From the NCBI GenBank assembly GCA_963712715.1, contig CAVQJI010000054.1:62001-126000 (forward strand): a stretch of 64,000 bases of DNA, written 5' to 3'. Both the position numbers and the translations under genes were made by a program. The notes below the pieces were generated by a model. It was not told the DNA's origin and made no database searches. It saw only the letters and a program-made list of their open reading frames with translations. Each line of letters begins with the position of its first letter. The first letter of the stretch is position 1. Below are positions 9,031 to 18,323 of this stretch, one piece after another. Origin of the DNA: JAFEDN01 sp963712715. GTDB taxonomy: Bacteria; Pseudomonadota; Gammaproteobacteria; Coxiellales; Coxiellaceae.

Positions 9031-9364
9031 ACCGCTGAACCATTTGAATTCGTAAAGGCCCCAAAAAAAGCCCGGTTTCGGACTCAATCATATCGCACAG
9101 TTGATCCGCATAAACTTCCTCATATTGAGCAACCAAATTGAGGGAAGCTTTGTGTGCAGACACGCGAAAAAACTTCATTTGATATAAATCCATTCCGGCA
9201 TCGTATTCAATTTTCACGCAATTAATTTTAGCGCATCCGTGGATGTCAAAACGGACGCCATTATTACTGAAAAGCACTTGCCGAGTACCTAACAATAGCC
9301 GTAATAAAGTTAAACCACCTAACTGCTGAATAATAGTTTTCGCTGTTTCATTGATCTCATTCAT
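9023..9364 (-). CDS. small hypothetical protein, mobile-element type
   Basis: A 113-residue protein. Its layout is an N-terminal helix (ETAKTIIQQLGG), then a beta-rich middle (VLFSNNGVRFDIHG, INCVKIEYDAGMDLYQMKFF) and an acidic helix with VYADQLCDMIES. The form resembles small uncharacterised proteins common on plasmids and phages that have a NxIxxQL start and a KxVxxV-DLY core, but I cannot name a function. It lies in a minus-strand run with the genes at 9404 and 8533, probably transcribed from the promoter at 9674-9702. Confidence 0.65.
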   Translation of the reverse strand: MNEINETAKTIIQQLGGLTLLRLLLGTRQVLFSNNGVRFDIHGCAKINCVKIEYDAGMDLYQMKFFRVSAHKASLNLVAQYEEVYADQLCDMIESETGLFLGPLRIQMVQRYA

Positions 9365-9403
9365 TTTAAAACTCCTTTTTCATAATGAAATAAAATCAGG
9401 CCA

Positions 9404-9607
9404 TTAAGCGGCCTGATTCTCATTTTTTGTCATCAACATAATCCGATTTAAACGCCATTCAACCTGAGATACCTGCTTCATCAATTCAAGAGCAATATCT
9501 CCGAGTAATAGATTGTCCGATCCAGTTAAGGCTTGTAAATCTTGCAACAATAACTGAGTGCTTTGGTTAGACTTCGCCAAATTTTCCTGATCAATCGCAG
9601 TTAGCAT
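9404..9607 (-). CDS. small hypothetical helical protein
   Basis: A 67-residue, almost wholly helical protein (LAKSNQSTQLLLQDLQAL, LELMKQVSQVEWRLNRIML). An AGGAGAG ribosome site is well placed before the ATG. It is the first gene behind the promoter at 9674-9702. It has no motif and no known family that I recognise. Confidence 0.6.
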   Translation of the reverse strand: MLTAIDQENLAKSNQSTQLLLQDLQALTGSDNLLLGDIALELMKQVSQVEWRLNRIMLMTKNENQAA

Positions 9608-9673
9608 AGTGACTCTCCTAGTAAAAAATAATCTTTAAAACCACAAGGGAAAATTCCCTTGCCCTATAAGATA

Positions 9674-9702
9674 AATGTAGCGGACCCGGCGAAAACTGTC
9701 AA
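9674..9702 (-). promoter_or_regulatory. sigma-70 promoter with shared GGGTCCGC box
   Basis: Minus-strand -35 TTGACA (9697-9702) and -10 TACATT (9674-9679) are 17 bases apart, with GGGTCCGC directly before the -10. It matches the promoter at 5395-5424 in sequence and arrangement, so the genes from 9607 down and the J-domain gene probably share a regulator. Confidence 0.65.
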
Positions 9703-9943
9703 GGAATTTTTAAAATAAAATAGAATCTTTAATTATTTTAACTTACTGTAAATAAATCATAAAAAATAATAAAAAGATTTATTTTTATCTTTACAAAAGC
9801 CATAGAAACCACTATTGTTAACAACATAAAGATTCAAACTTTTGCCCTCATTTTAGAGAACAAAATCTGAATCCATTAAAAGGAATCCTTTGCTTAGGCA
9901 AAAGAAAAAAGCACCCACAAAGACACACTTAAGGAGAAAACAA

Positions 9944-10450
9944 ATGAGTCAAAACAACACCACTCATTCAACAGATCGGATCACCCATGTCGTGCAGTTT
10001 TATACACAAAAGCAAGTCTTTGTATTCCCAGCCTACTCTCTGATTGAAGTTCATCAACTGTTACAAACCTGCCTGCTGATGGAAGCGGGAGAAAAACCAA
10101 TTTGTATGCGATGGAAAACTCATCAATGGATTTTGCGGCTCATCAAAAAATTAGAAAAACATGAAAAAAACTCAGGGAATGACCACAGTGAGGAATACGA
10201 AAAGATTGACGATCCTCAAGCCGTATTCACTCCCCAACTTTTAGAAAGCGTATTGCCAGCAGGAAAAATACAAATGTTTGCCTCACGCTGGCGTTACTCT
10301 TTTGCAAATGCTGTATTCATGGGATGCCTGCTGTTACCCAAACATATTTATGAATACTGCCGACAGCAAAGACAGTTAAAACAAAAAATTCAGCGATTAG
10401 ACGCGGAATTGGACGCTTGGAAAAAAGCCATCGAAAATTCATCCCACTAG
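9944..10450 (+). CDS. hypothetical protein with C-terminal coiled coil
   Basis: A 168-residue protein. The start at 9944 is set by AAGGAG at 9931-9936; the open frame upstream lacks a ribosome site. Residues ~12-60 look folded (VVQFYTQKQVFVFPAYSL). A hydrophobic stretch near residue 125 (FANAVFMGCLLLPKHI) could be a short membrane helix, and the final 35 residues are a charged coiled coil (QRQLKQKIQRLDAELDAW). I do not recognise a family. It is followed by a terminator-like hairpin. Confidence 0.6.
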   Translation: MSQNNTTHSTDRITHVVQFYTQKQVFVFPAYSLIEVHQLLQTCLLMEAGEKPICMRWKTHQWILRLIKKLEKHEKNSGNDHSEEYEKIDDPQAVFTPQLLESVLPAGKIQMFASRWRYSFANAVFMGCLLLPKHIYEYCRQQRQLKQKIQRLDAELDAWKKAIENSSH

Positions 10451-10465
10451 ACATTAGATTAAACT

Positions 10466-10487
10466 GCCGCCGAGATAATAAGGCGGC
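10466..10487. terminator. terminator-like GC hairpin
   Basis: GCCGCC and GGCGGC are separated by 10 A/T-rich bases, followed by TTT on the plus strand. It lies between two convergent genes (ending 10450 and 10509) and could end transcripts from both sides. Confidence 0.5.
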
Positions 10488-10508
10488 TTTCCATCCTTTT
10501 TATCCAGC

Positions 10509-10733
10509 TTATTCCTGCTGATTTTGTGAGTTTTCCTGTGAGCATTGTTCGGCTTTTTTCTGCCAATCTTTATCCCTTTCTAAAACAAATCGTGCAGCCT
10601 GTTCAAAGAAATGATCGACACGTCCAATACCAACCCATTCATTGTAAGATTTAATTTGCGTTAACAATGATTCATCAAATCGCAACGAAATCGGGATTTT
10701 TTTAGATTTTTGTTGTGGAGTTAATAGCGCCAT
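10509..10733 (-). CDS. ribbon-helix-helix-like DNA-binding protein
   Basis: A 74-residue basic protein. After a Lys-rich start comes the alternating strand IPISLRFDESLLTQIKSY and a helix-turn-helix continuation, the arrangement of MetJ/Arc/CopG-type proteins that bind DNA as dimers through a beta ribbon. The C-terminal 20 residues are Gln/Glu-rich. A perfect 15-base palindrome at 10802-10816 lies 70 bases upstream and may be its own operator. Being next to the repeat region and the transfer genes, it may be a relaxosome helper or a transcriptional repressor. Confidence 0.55.
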   Translation of the reverse strand: MALLTPQQKSKKIPISLRFDESLLTQIKSYNEWVGIGRVDHFFEQAARFVLERDKDWQKKAEQCSQENSQNQQE

Positions 10734-10801
10734 AAATACCTCTTTTTTATCTATTGATTGACTTTTAGCGTCATCATTTTATAAAAATAATTTCGCCACC
10801 T

Positions 10802-10816
10802 GTTAGGGACCCTAAC
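10802..10816. promoter_or_regulatory. perfect 7+1+7 palindrome, possible operator
   Basis: GTTAGGG-A-CCCTAAC reads the same on both strands. Its place upstream of the ribbon-helix-helix gene at 10733 suggests autoregulation. I saw no second copy in the window. Confidence 0.5.
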
Positions 10817-11455
10817 TCATTCAAAAGTGAACTGCAAGCTGAAATTAAGCGTCATAACAACCAGTGAAAAAATTTTTACACCACTTCAATAATAACTGTA
10901 AAATAGTTGAGAAATGAATCTATTTTTATGCATGATCACTCAGAGTAAATTAAATCAGCCATTAAAAATAAAAATTTAAAAATTCATTGCCCATCGAGTC
11001 TCAACCTGAAAATTAAATCAAGCATCTGACAATCATTGTAAAAATCGTTTGTAAAACCCGTTAAAATTCGTTAAATTGAATGCATGAAAAAAATCCGTTT
11101 GTTAAAACAATGGAATACAGAACGACATCAGAGCTTAGTCAGATCGCGTCTTTTCTTTTGAGTGAGGATCCACACCCGTCGCACTATGAGTGCTTGTGCG
11201 GAAAAGTTCAATCATTCAAACCCTTACACTGCAGTACGGTCATGCACGAAAAATAGCGGATTTTCTTGATGAGGTGCAAAGAGGTGCATGGTTTTTCAGG
11301 AGGTGCACATCTGCACCTCTCCACATCCCTTTGTTTTCAGCCATTTTTTAAAAAAAGGAGTGCACATCTGCACCTCTTGTGGTAAAACAATAGAGTGAAA
11401 TTGATGGACGCTGCAAAAGGGCTATTTACTGTTTTTTAGAAAATTGGAGGACATT
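10817..11455. repeat. AT-rich intergenic region with GAGGTGCA repeats, oriT or operator candidate
   Basis: About 640 bases without a gene between divergent genes. The left part is AT-rich with a repeated CGTTTGT(T)AAAAC (near 11047 and 11093). The right part has direct GAGGTGCA copies at 11273-11280 (partial context) and 11281-11288, then a palindrome made of GAGGTGCA and TGCACCTC around CATC (11300-11319), and a close copy of the palindrome at 11358-11376. Direct repeats plus inverted repeats next to a relaxase gene and its small DNA-binding partner are the usual layout of an oriT, but no nic consensus could be identified. A replication origin or an operator set for the gene at 11456 are alternatives. 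Confidence 0.5.
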
Positions 11456-11812
11456 ATGAAACGAAGCAGCATCAATATCTCGAAGGGCGATTATAAAAAA
11501 ATTCAGGCACAGGCTGAAAAAAAATCGATTGCGCTGGCCGATTATATTCGACACCTCATTCAACTGGGACTTAAAGTCGAAGAAGCGGCGGAGCATCATT
11601 CCAGTGGCCATTCAAACGATTCCGCATCAAAGGATCCGCAAAAAAAACTGTTGACCTGGGAATTGGAATCCCGTTATCTCATCCGTTACCTCATTCAAAA
11701 CGGGTTTGAACGCAGCCTTGACGAGCGCAATGCTTTTTTAAAGGAAGCGAAACAGAAAGCCACCTCCCGGGTTGAAGCCTGGTTAAAGGCTCAGGATAAC
11801 GCCTCTTCTTGA
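11456..11812 (+). CDS. ribbon-helix-helix relaxosome accessory-like protein
   Basis: A 118-residue protein starting at the ATG 5 bases after GGAGG; the frame is open a few codons further up. Residues 1-45 (SSINISKGDYKKIQAQAEKK, then LADYIRHLIQLGL) fit a ribbon-helix-helix DNA-binding domain of the MobC/TraY/TraM kind. The C-terminal half is charged and helical. It is transcribed divergently from the small regulator across the repeat region and converges on traI, 27 bases away. A role in recognising the transfer origin is inferred from this placement. Confidence 0.6.
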   Translation: MKRSSINISKGDYKKIQAQAEKKSIALADYIRHLIQLGLKVEEAAEHHSSGHSNDSASKDPQKKLLTWELESRYLIRYLIQNGFERSLDERNAFLKEAKQKATSRVEAWLKAQDNASS

Positions 11813-11839
11813 GAAGCGCATTAAAGGTCTAATTCCAGT

Positions 11840-14800
11840 TCACGTTCCCGCTGCGGAATCGGCTGAGGCGGCGGGGACGGAATGAGCCGGGGAAGGACGC
11901 AGGTCTTTCACCTCCCAGGATGGGTCTTCCTGAAATAACGGCATTTTCTCTATGACCGGCAACAGGAGAGCGCCCTCCACCTTAACCTGTTTTTCCTGAG
12001 CTAATTGACATTCACCTAAACGATTTCCTAAAGTTGAAACCGCATCCGAACCCGTGCCAAGAGCTATTTTATCCGGGGATAGGCGGTTAGCCTCTGCATA
12101 AGGGACTGCCTGCTGTAATTCCGTTTTCACCGCTGCCGTCCCTTGTTCTTTTAACACATCGTTATAATCCTGGCCTTCGATTTTAGGTTGGGCCATCCAG
12201 ACGGTTTTGCCTTGCTGTTGTAACTGTTCGGCGGCAAAACGGATCAGTCGATCACTTTGTGGACTCTGGCCGTCATTATCCAAACACAGGACAATATTTT
12301 GATGGGTTTTGGCCGGATCGATGTTTTTAAAATTGGATTTACCCAGGGTAATCCGCACATCCGCACCCCCCAAAGCCTGATAAACGCTCAGGGCGGTTTC
12401 GGGGCCTTCGGCCAGATAAGTGACCCCCTGGCTGACCGGCGCTTTGCCCCAGGGTTGTAGCGCAACCGATCCTTGAGAAGGGCGGCCCCAGGTTTGTTTT
12501 TTCACTTCGACATCCGCCTTTTGAGCGGTGTCTTTATCCAGAAAAATGGCCTGTACCGCCTGCACCTGATGGGCGCTGTCTTTCGCCACCACCAACAGAG
12601 CCGGATTTACACTTTCATTCCGGCGCGAATAAATGCCCGGATGAAAACGCACGCTGTCAGGAAATTTATCCAACGCAATGCCGCGATGCTCCCTTAAATA
12701 GCGTTCCGCCAAAGTACCTGCCACGGGTCGGCTTTCTTTCGCCAGCCGCCGCGCATAGTTAAGGCTGCGCTGTTGTTCCGGGGTGAGGGTATGAGAGGCT
12801 GCTGGCGGCGATTTCGCGGATTTAGGCGGGGAAGCCAGGGCGCTATCCTGGACGGCAGATATCCGCTGAAGAAGTCCCTAGAATTTTTAAAGCCTCCTGC
12901 AACACCACCCGAAAATCCCGCCGCTTATCCAGATCTTTTTTGAAGGCGATTAAGTCCAACAGATGGCCACCTTCACCGGTTTGAAAGTCATGCCATAACC
13001 CTCGTTTGTCGCCGTTCAGGGTGATCACCAGGCTGCCCTGTTTACTGCCATAACGGTACTGGCCGCCCATCTTGGTTTTCGGTTCACCCAATAATTGCTC
13101 CACCACGGACTCCGCCTGATCGGTTAAAAATTGACTGATCCGCTGAGCATCCAGCCGAGGGGGTGGTGTGGGTTTTGTTTTGATCGACCCGGATTGGATG
13201 GTGAGTTTATTTTCAGGATGATTTTGATTTTCTTGATTGTCTTTCGGGCTGGGAAATCGTTAAACGCCAGGCATCGGGATTCTCTGACGTACCCATCCCC
13301 GGAGCCGCCGCTTCATCCGGATAAAAGGCCTTCGACACGATCCGATCATAGCCCCGGCGGTCTTGAGAAATTTCAGGGTTCTGACCTGAAGATGACGACG
13401 GTGGGGTTGATGAAGTGGGAATTTCCCCGACCGCTTCCAGCGCACTGGATTTACGGCCTGGATTATTTTGGATGGCTTGAAGTAATCGTTCTTTATCGTC
13501 GGTATACAAGGTCACCTGATGGGTGGCTCGGGTAAGGACAACTAATAACGACCGCTGGCTGGTGAGTTGCGGGCGGTAACTTTCCGCATTGATCAATACT
13601 TCGGTGATGGTTTTTCCCTGCGCACCATAACCCGTGATCGCATAAGCATGATCCCAATGTTGCAGACGGTGATTAGTGCTGACCAGTTCAATCGGATTGC
13701 CCATCGGCGTTAGCCCCTGATCGGTTAATTGCAATGAACGGACGATGATTTTAGCCGGATCGATGGGCGGCTTTTGAGGCAAAGTCTTCCCGGTTTCACC
13801 AGCGGCTGCGGCAACTGGTATGGGGTTCCTGGGTTTTTGACGGCAAGATCACTGCTTCCACCCGCGCCACCTCCGGGCTGAGCAGCCCCAACGCCTCATC
13901 CGTCCGCGTCCAGCGGATTAAATCGCCGACCATCAATTCCCGGCGCTCGATCTCATAGACTTCCACCCCGGCCCGCCTGCCGCTTTGGTAGGGTTGGGGC
14001 TTCCACAGCACCGGATCGGAGCCGGGACGCTCCAGTTGCAGGCGCTGCCCTTTGGGGGTGATACCCGCCACTGTCCAGTATTCCCCTTTATGAATGCCGC
14101 CGGACTGACTGACATTAAACCGCAGAATATCCCCGACATGATAAAACCCTACCTGGCTGCGCTCAATTTCGCTTAAGCGCCGGGACACTAAAATATCGGT
14201 GGTCAAACGAGGCCCTGAGAGTTCACCTCAAGGATTAACCCTTCCCGAACCAAATCATTCTGCATAACCCGATCCTCGTTACCAAAGGTGATGATCTGGG
14301 TCTGCGCCCGCCTCACGACATCCCGACTGACGTAATCCTCGGCGATGAGAGCCATTCGCTCGGCGCGGTTATCCTGGCGCTTGTTTTCATCATCGATAAA
14401 ACCACCGACCTCAATGATGCGATTTTCCAGAATCTTAAAGACCCTGCGAGAAATCTTTTTGATAGACGGCTTGTACCGCGGCTTGCAGGGTTTCTTCCTT
14501 TTGCCGGGTAATCTAGGTCAAATGCACGACTGATAACCCGACCCGCTGTAAGATTTCAAAGGGTTTGCCGGAATCAACCGACGTATATTGATGGATATCG
14601 CCCACCAACATGCCCGAAGCATCCAGATGAATCAGGGCTTTGATAAAATCACACAAGCGTTGATTCGACACCATGGACGATTCATCAACCACAATACAGC
14701 GGCCTCGATAGGCTTCCGGCGTGAGCTTGCCGGCGGCGACATTCAATAAAAACCGGTCCAGCGTGTAACCGGCTAATGCACGGCCTCGAATTTCTTTGAC

Positions 14801-17800
14801 GGCGGCATGGGTCGGCGCTAAGCACAATAAAGCCTGCTGGCCTTCCTGCAAGGCCCCCTGAATGTGCTGTAACTGTTCGATATGTTGCAGCAGGGTGGTT
14901 TTACCCGTGCCGGCAAAACCCTGTAAGAGCACGATGCGGTCGGTTTGCACCGCCAGTTCCCGTAACACCCGGGCGTGTTCTTCACTGGCGGGGGTTTTAT
15001 CTAAATAAGCGTTAACCCCCTCCAGGGACATTCTGGGCGGCAAGGCCCCGCGGCCTTGCTGGGCCAAGCGTAACAATTTCTTTTTCCAGCGTCAGCGCCT
15101 CACGGGTGGTCCAGCGCGTACCATTCTCAGAATACACGCCCCGGATTAATTCGCCCTGTTTTTCCGCCTGAAGGATTGCTTGCTGTAACGCTTTTTGATT
15201 GACCCGGCCCAAGACATGGGATAACGCCACGGTCATGACTTCCTTGTGCTCAAAAGCCGCTTCTTTTTCACTGAGATAGGCTAAGGCATACTGCACCGCT
15301 TCTTTCGCCGCGAGTGCGGTAGCGTCAGCCCGGGAGAGCGATAAGGAAGCCTCGGGGAATCGTTGTAAGGCGTTTTGAACGGCGGTTTCTAACAGCCGCA
15401 AATAATCTGCCGTTGAACGGGATACTCACTTTGGCATCAGAGGCGGGATGGTTTAATAGAGCCTCTATTGCCGTTAATTTATCGCCGGTGTGTTTTTCCA
15501 GCGTTTTAAGCAATTGGGTGCTGTTTTCCGTATAAATCCACGCCTGTTGACCCGCCTGCGCCAACAGTTAATAAAAAGCGCGTTGATGACTTTGGCGGGA
15601 TTGGCTGTTTTGATAGGCAATGACGATATCCGGATGCCGATGGGAAGCCTGTAGCGGCGTTAAGGCAATGCCATAATCCCAATGCCGCGACGACATCTCC
15701 GATAACTTCCAGCGCGGCAATGTTTTGCCGGATTCATGGCGCAGAGTCAGATGATGTTCGGTGACGGCGGTCACGATCACCCGATCTCCTTTGACCAACC
15801 CATGGGCTTTGTTGGAACGATGGCACAGTAATGTATCACCGACCGCAATGGCTCGGGTTTTTTCATCAAACACTTCGATGGAACCTTCAGGAGACTTATC
15901 CGGATTCCAGCGGTGAATCCGGCCTTTTTTATCCCGGCTGTTTTTCAGCAGTAATTCATTATTTTTTTGATCGATTTTTTCAATCCGGCAATAATCGCCT
16001 CGGTGCACCCGCAAAGCCCGATCCTCCTGGTGGAATCGGATCCACTGGCCGGTGGCATAATGACGTGCCGTGTGTTGTTCCGCTAATCGAACATAATGCG
16101 GCAATAACACCGTCAGGGAAATTTCATTTTTTGGGTTTTTGTCGATTTCTCCGCGAATTTTCAATGCGTCACGAATGGCGACATTTAACTCATGCGCGAC
16201 CGCTTGCGTCGGAGCTAAAACCACAGTGCGTGTTCGTTCTTCAGGAGATAATCCCGCCACTTGAGCCGCCATGACCGTATGGCGTTGTTCCCGGTCTTCG
16301 ATGGAAATCAGGCGTTGGCCGATCTGCTCAAATGCGGCCACGATGTTTTTTTGTAAGGAATGGGTAATCGCTGTTTTTAAGGGATCGGATGGTTTAAGTG
16401 GTTGGCCGGTTAATTCAGCCGCCAATAGGCCATGAGCCAATAATTGCGTTAAAGGCGTGCCGGCGCGCCAGGTTAAGGTGGACTGCGGATCACCGATGAA
16501 CACGACGTATCCGTCACTGCGTTGCACTTGGGATCGGAGTTCGCAAACTTGTCGAGAAGATAATTGAGTGGCGTTATCCACAAAGATCATCGGTTTTTTA
16601 GGCGCAGGGAGATGGTGCTGCACCCAGGACTCCAGTCGCGAAGGGGTTTCCTGACTTTTCCTCAAATAACTAAAAACGGTGTCAAATTGTTTATTGTCAA
16701 ACAGTCGTTGCAGCCATTCGCGCAGATTCGTCGGCGCTTTTTGAATCTGTTTTTGTAGTTCAACCGTCTCTGCCTGTTTGGAGGTTAACAAAATCGGTTG
16801 ATAGCCGCCGATTTTGGCTAACGTCATCATCGGTTCGATGAGATGGGTTTTTCCCGAACCGGTGGGGCCGGTTAATGCCATGAGCTGTCGATCACTGGAA
16901 AATAAGGTGCGAATGGCCTGTTGCTGCTCGCGAGTTAAATCATGATGTTGCTGCAAAAAAGTTTTCAATAAGGAGGCTTCAATGATCGGTTGACCACTAG
17001 AGATGCGGTTGATTAATCGTTTGCAATAACGCTTTTTCATAACCTAACAAAGCCGGCGTGGTAAACTGTCGCTCGCCTTTGTCATCACCCGTGATCGGAA
17101 TGAGCTCCCCGGAGCGTTGTACGGCTTGCAAGGCGGGAATCAGCGCCGATACCGGCACATCGCCCATACCGTAATAAATGGCGCGAGTGAGTAATTCGGT
17201 TTCTTTTAACGCCACCTGCGTTTCAGATAGATGCGCCATGGCTTCTTTGATCGCGCATTGCGCTTTTTCCAGCGTTTCAACCGATATCGGTTGGGCTTGC
17301 TCCGGAGAGGATAGCGTCCCGGCAGCTTGCTGCCGGGATTGCGCGACTACCTCTCGCACTTCTTCAAAGGCCAGTACGCCACACAAAGCGGCCCGGGTTT
17401 CCCACAGGGTTTTTAAGGTTCGCTGGTCAATGGCTTGCTTGGCGCGACGGGTTTTGAGCGTGGCTAATTCGGCGGCTTTGGCGCCCGACAAGCCGTGGGA
17501 TTCTAAATACGCTTCAATGTCCCGGCGGCGTTGGGAGAACGTGGCCAGACTTTCCCGCGAAATCCCGGCGATTTCAAAAAATCCGTGTGCGCCGGTTTTT
17601 TCGACGGTATAGCCGCGTTGCTGCAATTCATACGCGAGTTCCGCGCGAAATAACGCGCCATAATATTTTTGATGATGACGCACGGCCTCTAAAAAACCAT
17701 CCGGTGTATCCGGGGTATCCTGCGCATAATGACCGAGTTTGGAAGCCAAAGATCGCCACTGGCCGTCTTGACGCAGGGTGGCGTTCATCACCACACAATG

Positions 17801-18289
17801 GGTGTGGAGTTGCGGGTCACCTTCCCGCGAAATATCATGTAAAAATCGCGCCACGACTAAGTTACCCGTGCGCTCCACTTTTAAAACATCGCCTTTTCTG
17901 ACACGAGTTTTAGCCTGCTCCCGTTCAATCCCTTCCAGCACACGATCCGTGGCGGTTTCGATGGCTTTAAAAATCCGCTCATCTTCACCCAATAACGCTA
18001 AAATCGATACGGACTTGGGGACGCTGAAGGTTAAATCAAACCCGGGGCGATGAATGATTTCACCATCGACTTTTTTTCCCAACTGTTGACCGCTGGGTAA
18101 ATGACCCTGTAATAAAGCGGTAAATTGTTTGGAATCCACAGCGCCGGAAAGTCCTAATGCCGCCGCGCCTTTTCCCCACCATTGACTGTGTTCCTGCGCT
18201 AAAGAATTACCTTCGGTGTAATAATTATCCTGACCTAAAAAATAATGCGCGGCCTGTTCGACATTTTTGATGATTTTAGTGGATAGCAT
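11840..18289 (-). pseudogene. traI: TraI relaxase-helicase with Toprim/primase-like C-terminus, multiply frameshifted
   Basis: One gene of about 2150 codons is split into at least eight frames. Frame 16997-18289 is a MobF/TrwC relaxase domain with the metal-binding DPQLHTHCVVMN block and the GFDLTFSVPKSVS motif. Frame 15568-17040 has a helicase lobe with Walker A GPTGSGKT. Frame 14513-15076 has a second with GFAGTGKTT and VVDESSM. Frames 13796-14206 and 13213-13782 carry the end of the helicase (AYAITGYGAQGKT, RATHQVTLYTD). Frames 12843-13106 and 11840-12724 hold a CHC2/Toprim-like primase part (YLAEGPETALSVYQALGG, IVLCLDNDG). Almost every break shifts the frame in the same sense, as one added base would. 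F-plasmid TraI is 1756 residues and lacks the primase part. As read, the enzyme cannot be made whole. Confidence 0.88.
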
Positions 18290-18323
18290 GACAGGTTCTC
18301 CCGGGTTTTATCTTTGTCTTTCA

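Noticed and set aside
10817..11376. Short spaced repeats as a CRISPR array
   Set aside because: Only four octamers with irregular spacing; no repeat-spacer pattern and no cas genes.
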